A stretch of 64,000 bases of DNA from Myroides guanonis (GCF_900114085.1 NZ_FORU01000015.1:1-64000), one strand, 5' to 3'. Counted from the first letter of the stretch, positions 19,672 through 28,840 are shown. Numbers and translations: made by a program. The notes: generated by a model from the letters alone, not told the origin.

Positions 19672-19712
19672 AACGTACAAAGGTTCGTTTAAAAAACGAG
19701 CCTTTGTACGTT
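19672..19712 (-). terminator. Probable terminator of katA
   Basis: A long hairpin (AACGTACAAAGG and CCTTTGTACGTT outer arms, inner CGTTT/AACG) lies 40 bases past the katA stop codon. On the minus strand it is followed by TTTCATTCTTTTTT, a broken T-run. Confidence 0.6.
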
Positions 19713-19751
19713 AGAATTTAGTAAAGATGAAATTACTGATAGTTAAGGGGG

Positions 19752-21230
19752 TTATCTTAAAAGACTTGGGTCTATTTGAATGTTTAATCCCTTAGCAATT
19801 GCCATTCCTAGGTTAACATCTGCTCTAAACCAATGGCAAAGTTGACGGTTGATGATTTCTTCACGCTTTGGTCCATCAATACCATTCATAGCCCCTACAA
19901 TGTTGTTGATTGTGTTTTCTTTGTCTTGCTGTGAAAGCAATCGGAATAAATTCCCTGGTTGCGTATAGTGATCATTTTCTCCTTCTGCATTTCTGTCAAA
20001 ACGGTCTGCTAAAACACTATCTAACTGTTTTGCAGGTTCTTTATAGCTTGAGTCTGTTTGAATGTTGTCAAAGCTATTTGGATAATAGTTCGGATTGCTT
20101 CCTCCATTACCATCTATACGCATTTGACCATCTCTCTGGTAGTTATTTGTAGCATATGGGCAACGATTTACGGGAATTTGCTCGTAATTGGTTCCTAATC
20201 TATAACGTTGTGCATCAGGATATGATAATAAACGACCTTGTAACATTTTATCTGGAGAAAATCCAATTCCATCAACTATATGTGCTGGTGCAAAAGCAGC
20301 TTGTTCAACGTCTTGGAAATAGTTATTAGGATTTTGATTTAATTCTAATACACCAACATCTATTAACGGGAAGTCTCCATGTGGCCACACTTTTGAAAGA
20401 TCAAAAGGATTAAGGTGATATGTTTTAGATTGATCTTCAGTCATTACCTGAATCTTCAAATTCCATTTTGGGAAATTTCCGTTTTCAATAGATTCGTATA
20501 AATCTCTTTGAGCGAAGTCCATGTCTTTTGATCTCATTTCATCTGCCTGCTTTCCGGTTAAATTTTGGATACCTTGTGCTGTTTTAAAATGAAATTTCAC
20601 ATAGTGACGTTCATTGTTGGAGTTAATCATTGAGAATGTGTGACTTCCATATCCATTCATATGTCTATAACCATTAGGAGTACCGCGATCCGTCATCAGA
20701 ATCATAACTTGGTGTAAGCTTTCAGGATTTAATGACCAAAAATCCCATACCATAGTTGGTGATTTCATATTGGTTCTAGGGTCTCTTTTTTGGGTATGAA
20801 TAAAGTCGCTAAATTTCTTAGGGTCTTTAATGAAGAATACTGGTGTATTGTTACCAACTAAGTCCCAATTGCCATCTTCTGTATAAAATTTTAGGGCAAA
20901 ACCTCTAGGATCACGCTCGCTATCTGCAGATCCTTTTTCACCTCCAACGGTTGAAAAACGTAGGAATACAGGAGTTTGTTTTCCAATTTCATTAAATAAT
21001 TTTGCTTTAGTGTATTTGCTTATGTCATTCGTAACTGTAAATGTACCATGTGCACCTGAACCTTTCGCATGTACAACACGTTCAGGAATGCGCTCTCTAT
21101 TAAAATGCGCCATTTTTTCGTGTAAAATGTAATCTTCTAAGAGTATTGGACCTCTTGGTCCAGCAGTTAAAGAATCTTCATGGTCTACATAAGGTCTCCC
21201 AGAAGCGGTAGTTAGGTTATTGTCTTTCAT
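19752..21230 (-). CDS. katA: Haem catalase, small-subunit clade
   Basis: 492 residues, the size of small-subunit (clade 3) monofunctional catalases. It converts hydrogen peroxide to water and oxygen in the cytoplasm. The distal haem residues are H54 (RVVHAKGSGAHG) and N127 (LVGNNTPVFF); the proximal haem ligand is Y337 in RLLSYPDAQRYRLG, where the usual Phe of RxFxY is Leu. The NADPH-binding region typical of the clade is present. It is transcribed alone, and an OxyR-like half site lies about 85 bases upstream. Confidence 0.96.
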   Translation of the reverse strand: MKDNNLTTASGRPYVDHEDSLTAGPRGPILLEDYILHEKMAHFNRERIPERVVHAKGSGAHGTFTVTNDISKYTKAKLFNEIGKQTPVFLRFSTVGGEKGSADSERDPRGFALKFYTEDGNWDLVGNNTPVFFIKDPKKFSDFIHTQKRDPRTNMKSPTMVWDFWSLNPESLHQVMILMTDRGTPNGYRHMNGYGSHTFSMINSNNERHYVKFHFKTAQGIQNLTGKQADEMRSKDMDFAQRDLYESIENGNFPKWNLKIQVMTEDQSKTYHLNPFDLSKVWPHGDFPLIDVGVLELNQNPNNYFQDVEQAAFAPAHIVDGIGFSPDKMLQGRLLSYPDAQRYRLGTNYEQIPVNRCPYATNNYQRDGQMRIDGNGGSNPNYYPNSFDNIQTDSSYKEPAKQLDSVLADRFDRNAEGENDHYTQPGNLFRLLSQQDKENTINNIVGAMNGIDGPKREEIINRQLCHWFRADVNLGMAIAKGLNIQIDPSLLR

Positions 21231-21313
21231 ATTTATATTTTTTATTGTAATGCGAATCTACAATTGAATATCTCAATATAGTAATTAATTAAATTGTTTG
21301 ATTTGATTCGTTT

Positions 21314-21328
21314 ATAGAAATTAGCTAT
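21314..21328. promoter_or_regulatory. Possible OxyR half site upstream of katA
   Basis: ATAG, seven bases, CTAT matches one half of the OxyR consensus (ATAGnnnnnnnCTAT repeated with 7-base spacing). The second half (ATTA at 21336, TTGG at 21347) is poor. In this AT-rich background a chance match is possible; the position before a catalase gene is what makes it worth listing. Confidence 0.3.
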
Positions 21329-21483
21329 CGATTTAATTAATATCGATTGGTTTTTGTTATGTATAAGGGTTCTATGAATAAGGTTTAATTTTTTAATGAT
21401 TATAATATTGTTTTAAATAATGAAAGGTAGGATCATGAATTATGAGAAACTAATAATAAATAAGATATAGTGTGAAAAATGCT

Positions 21484-21509
21484 AAAAAAAATACCTATAA
21501 ATAGGTATT
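21484..21509 (-). terminator. Hairpin with minus-strand T-run in the katA upstream region
   Basis: A perfect 8-bp stem AATACCTA / TAGGTATT (loop TAAA) is followed, on the minus strand, by a T-run. No minus-strand gene lies directly before it; the nearest ends at 22257. It may end antisense read-through or be an operator dyad. Apart from this and the OxyR-like site I see nothing in 21231-21616. Confidence 0.4.
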
Positions 21510-21616
21510 GTGATTGGTAGCTATGCTAATTAACTTTACTACTAAGAAGATAGATTAATTAGAAGGTTTGGAAAAATTAAGTATAAAGTCTATGAGATTT
21601 TTAAACATTAAAACTT

Positions 21617-22222
21617 ATGGGAAATCGAGTTAGAATTGAAATTGAATCACACCGTTTTGTAATGCGATTATTAATTAGTATTAAGGAGTTTGTTATTCGT
21701 GAGATAGACCCTTATCTAGAATTATTAAATCATTTAGCTAAAAAAAGAGTTCCTTATAAAGTCGTAGAATTGACTGGAGTGGTACCTGAGTGGAGTTCTT
21801 ATTTAAAAGTATTATTCTCTAAAGCGCCGTATAAAAGTTTTAATTTTTTAGAAGCACAATTTGAATTTGAAAAATCGTCTTCATTAATGGCAGAATTTAA
21901 TAATCAGTACCCATCTATTCAAGGTTTTTATTATAAGCCAGAGGTTTCTCAGATTTCTAGTTCTTCAAATGTACAAGATACTTTTAGAAATTTAATAACA
22001 ACTATGTGTTTGGTAGATCAAAAGGTATATGTCTATTATTTCAAGTATGCTGTTGTGATTGAGGTTTCATTACATCAACTGTTAAAGGTAGATGAGGATG
22101 TTTTATTTAATACAAGACGTCAAGATGTTGTGGTCTTTCCTTCAAATTTTGAATGGGTTATTGCTTATGCAGGATTAAATTTATGGTATGCAGGATATAA
22201 GAAGTCAGGTAAAAGGCAATAA
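21617..22222 (+). CDS. Hypothetical protein
   Basis: 201 residues, no family recognised. There is no signal peptide or membrane helix. It has charged N-terminal helices (about 10-45), a central segment rich in Ser, Phe and Tyr, and a hydrophobic beta-rich stretch around QKVYVYYFKYAVVIEVSL (about 136-153). Codon use is like that of its neighbours. It lies between katA (divergent) and the isoaspartyl peptidase gene (convergent, 34 bases apart). Nothing in the context gives a function. Confidence 0.65.
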   Translation: MGNRVRIEIESHRFVMRLLISIKEFVIREIDPYLELLNHLAKKRVPYKVVELTGVVPEWSSYLKVLFSKAPYKSFNFLEAQFEFEKSSSLMAEFNNQYPSIQGFYYKPEVSQISSSSNVQDTFRNLITTMCLVDQKVYVYYFKYAVVIEVSLHQLLKVDEDVLFNTRRQDVVVFPSNFEWVIAYAGLNLWYAGYKKSGKRQ

Positions 22223-22256
22223 TGACGATTTCTAATAGAAATCATTGTAGAGTTTA

Positions 22257-23096
22257 TTAAAAAACATCGAATAATTCTCCATCATAGCTAGCATAAACCA
22301 TAGTTGGTTCACTATCTTGATGATAAATATGTCCATGTTTATCAATCCCAATTGCTCCAGCAAAACCGTTCTGTTCTTTAAGTTCGTTAAAGCTTTTTTC
22401 AAAGGCGTGTTGGATATTCATACCATCGGTTACTCGAGTAACGATTTTTGCTGCCATTGCATTGTTTACTATGTCTTCACCTATACCTGTTAAACTAATC
22501 CCACAATAAGTATTTGCATAGGTTCCTGCCACAGTCGAAGAATCAGATATTCTTCCAGGTGTTTCGAATCCTTTACCACCGGTTGAGGTAGCTACAGCTA
22601 TATGCCCATTTTTATCTAAACATACACAGCCAACTGTACTTGTCTGTAAAGAAAGTTTCTTGTTTTCATATTCTTCTCTTCTTTGTTTAGTTTCTGGATT
22701 GAATTGTTTGAATCCCAATTTTCTAGCAAAGGCGGTTGCTTCTAATCCACCAAGAGTTTTATCTTCATAGTCGAGTAACTTTTGAGCAATAAGAATAGGA
22801 TGTTCTACTTCCTCTATATTTACAACACCTGCCATTTTAAGTAGTTGACCATCCATGATGGCTGCACTCATTCTTATGATTCCATCGGATTGGATTTGAG
22901 ATCCAGTCCCTGCATTGAATAATGGGTCTTTTTCTAGTAATGAAACTGTATAGGCGACTGTTTCAACAGCAGAATGATTTGTCAAAAAATCGAAACCTTT
23001 TTTTACTATGGTTTTTAGAGCTTTCTGCTTCTGTACTCTAGAAGCTTTATCAGTAAAATACTCTGAGAAAAATCCACCGTGAATAATTATTTTCAT
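22257..23096 (-). CDS. iaaA: Isoaspartyl peptidase/L-asparaginase, Ntn-hydrolase
   Basis: 279 residues. It is a plant-type asparaginase that cleaves itself before the nucleophilic threonine T154 (in TSTVGCVCLD); the two chains would be about 153 and 126 residues. Supporting motifs are NAGTGSQIQSDG (about 61-72) and STGGKGFETPGRISDSSTVAGTYA (in part, about 171-194). Such enzymes split beta-Asp dipeptides, and here the beta-Asp-Arg released from cyanophycin is the natural substrate. The ATG overlaps the cyanophycinase stop codon by four bases (ATGA), so the two are coupled. No signal peptide: it acts in the cytoplasm. Confidence 0.92.
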   Translation of the reverse strand: MKIIIHGGFFSEYFTDKASRVQKQKALKTIVKKGFDFLTNHSAVETVAYTVSLLEKDPLFNAGTGSQIQSDGIIRMSAAIMDGQLLKMAGVVNIEEVEHPILIAQKLLDYEDKTLGGLEATAFARKLGFKQFNPETKQRREEYENKKLSLQTSTVGCVCLDKNGHIAVATSTGGKGFETPGRISDSSTVAGTYANTYCGISLTGIGEDIVNNAMAAKIVTRVTDGMNIQHAFEKSFNELKEQNGFAGAIGIDKHGHIYHQDSEPTMVYASYDGELFDVF

Positions 23097-23983
23097 GCTT
23101 CAAAATTTTGTTGTTTATATTGAGAGTCTTGGATAACAATTTTGTTTTCATCTAAGTAAAAAACATCATTTCTTGTCATCACATGAGAAATTAGATGGCT
23201 AATAGATATGGGTTGACCTATAGATACTTGTGTAAGGCTTGTGTCCATTATTTCTCTGCCATCTACTAGGATGATGTTCCCAGATCCTATAGCTGTCATT
23301 TTGTTATTATTTAAGATAACAAGTCCAGTATCTTCTCCTAAACCTATACCTATTTTCATTGGATTTCCTACAACTGCTTGAAAGAGTCTTCCGATTCTTC
23401 CTCGGTGAATAAAATGTGTGTCTACTATAATAGAATCTATAAGTCCTAGTCCACTATTAATCTCAACCGATCCTTTTAGAAGAGCATTTGAACTTGAACC
23501 ACCATAAATCATATTAGAAGTTGCGGCTGCGGCTCCCGCAGAGGTTCCTACATATAAAAACTCTTCGTGATAGTATTTGTTTAATAATGTTTGATGAAAT
23601 ATAGTTCCACCTATTGTAGATGTTAATCGCAATTGGTCTCCTCCAGTGAAAAGAACTACATCTGCTTCTGTTAATCTTTTTAATTTATCAGAATCTAAGG
23701 CATCTCTCCGCGTTTCAATAAATAAATGATTAGCATTAACCGCTCCAAGCATTTCAAATGCAGTTTTGTATATTTTTGCAGCTTCAAGTGGGATTTGGGA
23801 GGCTGTTGTAACTATTTCTATTTTAGAATTCTTTCCATTTTTAGATTCGTCGATCACTTTCTTTAAGATGCCATTTTGGAAGAAAAAGTCTTTTTGTTGA
23901 TTAATTATACTGTTATCGACACCTTCGAAATGACCAGTGTTTATGCCTCCTCCTACTATAATTAACTTTCCTTTAATGCTCAT
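23093..23983 (-). CDS. cphB: Cyanophycinase
   Basis: 296 residues, S51 family serine peptidase. It degrades cyanophycin to beta-Asp-Arg dipeptides. The nucleophile is S148 in YVGTSAGAAAATS; the conserved DTHFIHRGRIGRL (H190, H193) corresponds to the substrate-specific loop of cyanophycinases; GGGINTGH opens the first strand. There is no signal peptide, so it is an intracellular enzyme for stored polymer, unlike secreted cyanophycinases. It is the first gene of an operon with the isoaspartyl peptidase and is divergent from the synthetase. Confidence 0.94.
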   Translation of the reverse strand: MSIKGKLIIVGGGINTGHFEGVDNSIINQQKDFFFQNGILKKVIDESKNGKNSKIEIVTTASQIPLEAAKIYKTAFEMLGAVNANHLFIETRRDALDSDKLKRLTEADVVLFTGGDQLRLTSTIGGTIFHQTLLNKYYHEEFLYVGTSAGAAAATSNMIYGGSSSNALLKGSVEINSGLGLIDSIIVDTHFIHRGRIGRLFQAVVGNPMKIGIGLGEDTGLVILNNNKMTAIGSGNIILVDGREIMDTSLTQVSIGQPISISHLISHVMTRNDVFYLDENKIVIQDSQYKQQNFEA

Positions 23984-24124
23984 AATAGTTATAGTTATCT
24001 ATTTAAGTCTAATGTAATAAATAAAATTTAAAAGGCTGTTGCTATTGATGATAATATATTAAATGCGGGTAAAAATTAAGGTAATCGTTATTTTATTTGT
24101 AAATTGATGGTAAAAAACATCGAT

Positions 24125-26752
24125 ATGGTAATTGAGAGTATACAAGTTTTAAACGGACCGAATGTTTGGAGTATTAAATGGAAAAAACTTATTCAAATGC
24201 GGTTAGATTTAGTAGAGATGGAGGATCGTCCTACAAATACAATTAATGGTTTTTTGGAACGAATTGAGAGTCTGCTTCCGTCTTTATATGAACATGAATG
24301 TTCGGAAGGGAAGGTAGGAGGTTTTTTTGAAAGAGTTCGAATGGGGACATGGATGGGACATGTTGTTGAGCATATTGCACTAGAAATTCAAACACTGGCA
24401 GGGATGAATACAGGGTTTGGAAGGACAAGAGAAACTAATTCATCCGGTACGTATAATGTTATTTTTAGTTGTATTAATGAAGAGGCTGGAGTATATTCTG
24501 CAAGTGCGGCAGTGAATATTGCTCAAGCGTTAATAGATGGAGTTCCTTATGAATTAGAGTTAGATATTGAAAACCTAAGAACTATTTTTAGAAAGAATGC
24601 GTTGGGACCTTCTACCAAAAGTATTGTTGATGAAGCCGTAGATAGAGATATTCCATGGATGCGATTAAATAATAAATCATTTGTTCAGTTAGGATATGGA
24701 ATAAATCAAAGGAGAATTGAAGCAACTATAACAGATACGACTAGTTATTTGGCTGTAACAACTGCATGTGATAAGGGGAAAACAAAGACAATGCTTAGAG
24801 AATCTTCTATTCCAGTAGCAGCTGGAGGGAAGTGTGTGGATTTGAAAGGCATGAGAGATATTATTAAAGAAATAGGTTTTCCTATAGTGGTAAAACCTTT
24901 GGACGGAAATCAAGGAAAAGGAGCAACGATAAACGTTAGTAATATACAAGAAGCTAAAATAGCTTTGAATTTTGCAAAGAAATACTGCGATTCTGTTATT
25001 GTTGAAAAATATATATCTGGTTTTGATTTTAGAATTCTAGTTGTGGGTAATAAAGTTGTAGCCGCAGCAAAGCGAATTCCTGCTCATGTAATTGGAAATG
25101 GTGTTAAAACCATTCTCGAATTAATTGAAGAGACGAATAAAGATCCTAGAAGAGGAATGGGGCATGAAAATGTCTTAACTAAAATTGTAATAGATAGTCT
25201 AACACTTGCTTTGCTTTCTAAAAGTAATATGAACCTTGATACTGTTCCTAATAAAGGAGAGATAATTTATTTAAAGTCAACTGCTAATTTGAGTACTGGA
25301 GCTACATCCATAGATGTTACTAAGGATATGCATATTGATAATGTTTGGATGGCAGAGCGTATCTCTAGAGTTATTGGTCTAGATATTTGTGGAATTGATA
25401 TTATGGCACCAAGTCTTGATGAATCATTAGTTGTAAATGGAGGTGTAGTATTAGAAGTTAACGCAGCTCCAGGATTTAGAATGCATCTGGCTCCATCTAA
25501 GGGAGTGCCAAGGAATGTAGCTGCGTCTGTTGTTGATATGCTATATCCTAAAAACAAAGTTTCTCGAATTCCTATTATAGCAATCACTGGCACTAATGGA
25601 AAAACAACCACTACTCGATTAATAGCACATATCGTTAGAAACGCAGGATATATAACAGGGTTTACTACTTCTGATGGTATTTATATTCAAGATAGAATGG
25701 TTGAAAAGGGAGATACGACAGGGCCTGTTAGTGCTTCCTATATTCTGAAAGATTCTTCAGTAGAGTTTGCAGTGTTGGAGACGGCTAGAGGTGGAATTAT
25801 AAGATCGGGCTTAGCATTTGATTTATGTGATATTGGAATAATAACAAATATTAAAGAAGATCATTTGGGGTTGAAGGACGTTAATACATTAGAAGATTTA
25901 ACTCGAATAAAATCAGTAGTAGTTGAGACGGTTAAAAAAGATGGTTGGGCAATTTTAAATGGAGAAGATCCATATTGTTTAAGTTTAGAAAAAAAGTTGA
26001 ATTGCAATACAGCTTATTTCGCGTTGAATAAGGATAATGCAGTTGTTAGGAGATTAATTGATAATAATAAGGTCGTTGCGGTGTGTGATAATGGATATAT
26101 TACAATACTAAAGGGAGAAGAAGTAATTGAATTAGAAAAAATAGAGAATATCCCACTAACTATGGATGGTAATGCAAAATTCATGATTGAAAATGTGTTA
26201 GCAGCATCTTTGGCTACATATCTTTTTGGTTTCGATTTAGAGGGGATAAGAAATTCACTTCGATCTTTTATACCAGGACCTAAGCATACTCCTGGAAGAC
26301 TTAATGTGTTTGCATTTCAGAATTTTAATGTAATGATTGATTTTGCTCATAATCCCCCAGGTTTTTTAGCAATCGAAGATTATTTGGCAAAAGTTGAAGC
26401 AACCAAAAAAATAGGTATCATAGCTGGAGTTGGAGACCGAAGAGATGAAGATATTATAGCTTGTGGTAGAATTGCTGCAAGAATGTTTGACCATATAATT
26501 ATTCGTCAGGAAAGACATTTGAGAGGAAGAACAGATAAGGAAATAGAAGGATTGCTTTTAAAGGGAATTGGTGAGTGTAATCAAAAAAGAACCTATGAAA
26601 TAATCCCCAAAGAATTAGAAGCTATTGAACATGCAATCTCTATTGCAGAACAAGGTAATTATATTGTAGCTCTTTGCGACGTAGTTTCTAATGCTATTGA
26701 TATTGTTCAGTCCTATCTTGATAAAGAACAAGGCTTATCTCGTATTTCATAA
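24125..26752 (+). CDS. cphA: Cyanophycin synthetase
   Basis: 875 residues, matching the usual 870-900. It builds cyanophycin by adding Asp to the backbone and Arg to its side chain, each with ATP. Domains: N-terminal domain (1-160) with GFGRTRET; ATP-grasp (about 220-470) with VVKPLDGNQGKG and EVNAAPGFRMH; Mur-ligase-like C-terminal part with P-loop GTNGKTTTTR (489-498) and FAHNPPG. The frame can be opened at 24104 (TTG) or 24107, but the family starts at MxIxxIQVLxGPN, which is the ATG at 24125; a weak -7 (TTTATTTG, 24092-24099) also fits that start. It is divergent from cphB. Confidence 0.95.
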   Translation: MVIESIQVLNGPNVWSIKWKKLIQMRLDLVEMEDRPTNTINGFLERIESLLPSLYEHECSEGKVGGFFERVRMGTWMGHVVEHIALEIQTLAGMNTGFGRTRETNSSGTYNVIFSCINEEAGVYSASAAVNIAQALIDGVPYELELDIENLRTIFRKNALGPSTKSIVDEAVDRDIPWMRLNNKSFVQLGYGINQRRIEATITDTTSYLAVTTACDKGKTKTMLRESSIPVAAGGKCVDLKGMRDIIKEIGFPIVVKPLDGNQGKGATINVSNIQEAKIALNFAKKYCDSVIVEKYISGFDFRILVVGNKVVAAAKRIPAHVIGNGVKTILELIEETNKDPRRGMGHENVLTKIVIDSLTLALLSKSNMNLDTVPNKGEIIYLKSTANLSTGATSIDVTKDMHIDNVWMAERISRVIGLDICGIDIMAPSLDESLVVNGGVVLEVNAAPGFRMHLAPSKGVPRNVAASVVDMLYPKNKVSRIPIIAITGTNGKTTTTRLIAHIVRNAGYITGFTTSDGIYIQDRMVEKGDTTGPVSASYILKDSSVEFAVLETARGGIIRSGLAFDLCDIGIITNIKEDHLGLKDVNTLEDLTRIKSVVVETVKKDGWAILNGEDPYCLSLEKKLNCNTAYFALNKDNAVVRRLIDNNKVVAVCDNGYITILKGEEVIELEKIENIPLTMDGNAKFMIENVLAASLATYLFGFDLEGIRNSLRSFIPGPKHTPGRLNVFAFQNFNVMIDFAHNPPGFLAIEDYLAKVEATKKIGIIAGVGDRRDEDIIACGRIAARMFDHIIIRQERHLRGRTDKEIEGLLLKGIGECNQKRTYEIIPKELEAIEHAISIAEQGNYIVALCDVVSNAIDIVQSYLDKEQGLSRIS

Positions 26753-27000
26753 TTAGCCAAAACCTCTTATTTGAGAAAAGGATTTGTTATAAAGGGATTA
26801 AAATTTTTTAAACCCATTCCAATTTAACGGTGTTAAGTACTAAAGCTGCCGTTGATTTGGATTCGGTCTTTCGCAAAATACCCTAATGTGCGTTTTGACT
26901 ATAAATTTGTTAATGGGAGAGTTTTTGTTATCTGTTTTTTAATTGATGTTATACTACCTTTCGATAGGCAGTGCTTAAGACCTATTTTTGGATATCAAAT

Positions 27001-27044
27001 TCCTGATTTGTGCTATTTGTTATGATAATATAGTAGTACTTTTG
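27001..27044 (+). promoter_or_regulatory. Promoter of the hypAB/nickel-uptake operon
   Basis: The exact -7 element TACTTTTG is at 27037-27044. TCCTGATTTGT lies 36 bases upstream of it, and TATAG just before it. The same arrangement occurs before the urease genes at 31225-31268, 33 of 44 positions identical. TTTGTGCTAT occurs twice here (27007 and 27041). The implied leader to hypA is about 255 bases. The rest of the 26753-27306 gap is AT-rich, with nothing else I recognise. Confidence 0.65.
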
Positions 27045-27306
27045 TGCTATAAATGAGTTTTAATAAATTAGTTATTAGATTCTTATGGTTTTGTTCTTAG
27101 AAAGAAGTAGGATGTAATATTTGTGTTGTTTTTTAACCGAAAAGTATAAGTGAATATTTAAGGAAATAATTGTGTTCTGTGCTTTTAAGAGTAATAAAGA
27201 CAGGGAAATATGATTGAAAAACCATAAATTTGAGAATCTAAGTGTTTATTTAGATACTTATGAAGTGTTTAAGTAGACTTTATTAAAATTAAAATAAATT
27301 TGGACT

Positions 27307-27651
27307 ATGCACGAGTTATCGATAGTGAAGGATATTTTTAGCACTTTGGAAGAGCATTATCAAACAAAGATTAATGATATTCAAAAAGTACAGATTACAG
27401 CTGGACTCTTATCTAATGTACAGCCTATATTGATTCAAAATGCTTTTGATGCATTCATACATGACAATGAAGTGTATAATGATATGGATTTAGAGGTGGT
27501 GGTCAATGATATTATTGCTCATTGTGATAATTGTGATAAGGATTTTAAAGTCGAGTTTCATCGTTTTGTTTGTTCCTGTGGAACACCTTCCACAAACATA
27601 GTTCAAGGAAATGAGTTATTCATTTCGAAAGTTATTTTCAAACAATCTTAA
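27307..27651 (+). CDS. hypA: HypA/HybF-type nickel metallochaperone
   Basis: 114 residues. The N-terminal MHE (nickel ligand H2) and the zinc-binding cysteines identify HypA: C73 and C76 (CDNC), then C89 and C91 (CSC). The second pair is spaced CxC, not the usual CxxC. HypA delivers nickel to enzymes; it is classically a hydrogenase maturation factor, but in Helicobacter it also serves urease. No hydrogenase gene is in the window and urease lies 4 kb downstream, so a urease role is the likely one. First gene of an operon with hypB, 12 bases apart. Confidence 0.9.
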   Translation: MHELSIVKDIFSTLEEHYQTKINDIQKVQITAGLLSNVQPILIQNAFDAFIHDNEVYNDMDLEVVVNDIIAHCDNCDKDFKVEFHRFVCSCGTPSTNIVQGNELFISKVIFKQS

Positions 27652-27663
27652 AAATTAAAAGAG

Positions 27664-28374
27664 ATGTCAAATCCCAAAAGTTTAGGAAACCGCGTTGGTT
27701 CTTTAGAATGTGATAATACAACGTTACACTTATTAAAAGCAAATGATTTTGTTGCTAAAGCGATTCGCGAACGATTGAAAGACGTTTGTGTAATAAATGT
27801 GTGTTCTTCTCCAGGTTCTGGAAAGACTACATTGATGCAAGAAACAGGGAAGCGTTTAGCTAGCAAACTTAATATGGCTGTTTTGGTAGGAGATCCAGAA
27901 ACAGAACGAGATGCTATTAGAATGCGTGAGGCGGGTGTTAATGCTTTGCAGATTGTAACGGGAGGTATGTGTCATATTGAAGCACAAATGATTTTACAAG
28001 CTCTGGATCATATAAACTTAGAGGGAGTAGATGTGTTGTTTATAGAGAATGTGGGGAATTTACTATGTCCTTCTGCATTTGATTTAGGAGAAGATTATAG
28101 GGTGACTTTATTGGCTACAACTGAAGGAGATGATAAACCTAAAAAATATCCTAGAATGTTTTTAACCAGTGAATTGATGCTAGTTTCTAAGTCTGATTTA
28201 CTTCCTTATGTTCCTTTTTCGGTGGATGCGGTAACTCAAGATGCAAGAGAAGTTAATCCAAATATTGAAGTTCAAACTATAAGTACTTTAAATGGAGAAG
28301 GGATTGATGTTTGGTGTGAATGGATAGAAGAAAAAGTAAAACTTAAAAAAGAAAAAGCAGCTTTGGCAGAATAA
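27664..28374 (+). CDS. hypB: HypB nickel-incorporation GTPase
   Basis: 236 residues. A SIMIBI-class GTPase related to UreG. Walker A SSPGSGKTT is at 48-56; the metal-binding Cys-His pair is C103-H104 in GGMCHIEAQM; Walker B is around VDVLFIENVGNL; base specificity is around SKSDLLP. There is no N-terminal CxxCGC high-affinity site or His-rich stretch, so it is not a nickel-storage form. It works with HypA to load nickel, here most probably into urease. Confidence 0.92.
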   Translation: MSNPKSLGNRVGSLECDNTTLHLLKANDFVAKAIRERLKDVCVINVCSSPGSGKTTLMQETGKRLASKLNMAVLVGDPETERDAIRMREAGVNALQIVTGGMCHIEAQMILQALDHINLEGVDVLFIENVGNLLCPSAFDLGEDYRVTLLATTEGDDKPKKYPRMFLTSELMLVSKSDLLPYVPFSVDAVTQDAREVNPNIEVQTISTLNGEGIDVWCEWIEEKVKLKKEKAALAE

Positions 28375-28378
28375 AAGA

Positions 28379-28840
28379 ATGAATCCATTAGAAATCATAA
28401 AAATCGATGCTGTAATAAGCGTTGAGCAAAGTGTATGTGGTAGTACAGATATATTGGAACTAGAATGGTTTGAGACAAATAAAAGGTTAATCAGAAGGAC
28501 TTCTGTGCAAGGTTTTTTTCTAGAACTGGAAAAACAACAACGGCAGAAATGGAATGATGGGGATAGTTTGTGGAGTAACGGTAGTTGTATAGCTGTTATA
28601 AGAATTAAACCATGTCTAGCTATTAAGATTTGTACAGATGATTTACAGATGTTGAGTGATTTTTGTTATTATATTGGAAACCGTCATTTGCCTGTGTTTA
28701 TTGATTCGGAGAGCAATTGTTTATTGGTTCCTTATGATGGTAATTTGTTTGATCAGTTGAAAGCTAAATTCCAAAACTTCATTGTGTTAGAAGAGACACA
28801 ATTATTGAGTGAAAATAAGTTGTTAAATAAGAATTCCTAA
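28379..28840 (+). CDS. UreE-like protein (second UreE of the cluster)
   Basis: 153 residues. The C-terminal half matches the metal-binding domain of UreE: CYYIGNRHLPVFID (the His of GNRH is the conserved nickel ligand at the dimer interface), then LLVPYDGNLFDQLKAKF. The N-terminal half fits the UreE peptide-binding domain. It lacks the His-rich tail. A second, more typical UreE is at 34223-34717. It sits 4 bases after hypB, so it may pair with HypAB. Whether it is a second urease chaperone or a specialised nickel donor cannot be told. Confidence 0.75.
   Translation: MNPLEIIKIDAVISVEQSVCGSTDILELEWFETNKRLIRRTSVQGFFLELEKQQRQKWNDGDSLWSNGSCIAVIRIKPCLAIKICTDDLQMLSDFCYYIGNRHLPVFIDSESNCLLVPYDGNLFDQLKAKFQNFIVLEETQLLSENKLLNKNS

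Noticed and set aside
27295..27302. TAAATTTG as the main hypA promoter
   Set aside because: It would start transcription at or after the ATG; in AT-rich DNA this is probably chance.
27307..28374. Hydrogenase maturation locus
   Set aside because: hypC, hypD, hypE, hypF and hydrogenase subunits are all absent; the genes are embedded in a urease/nickel island.
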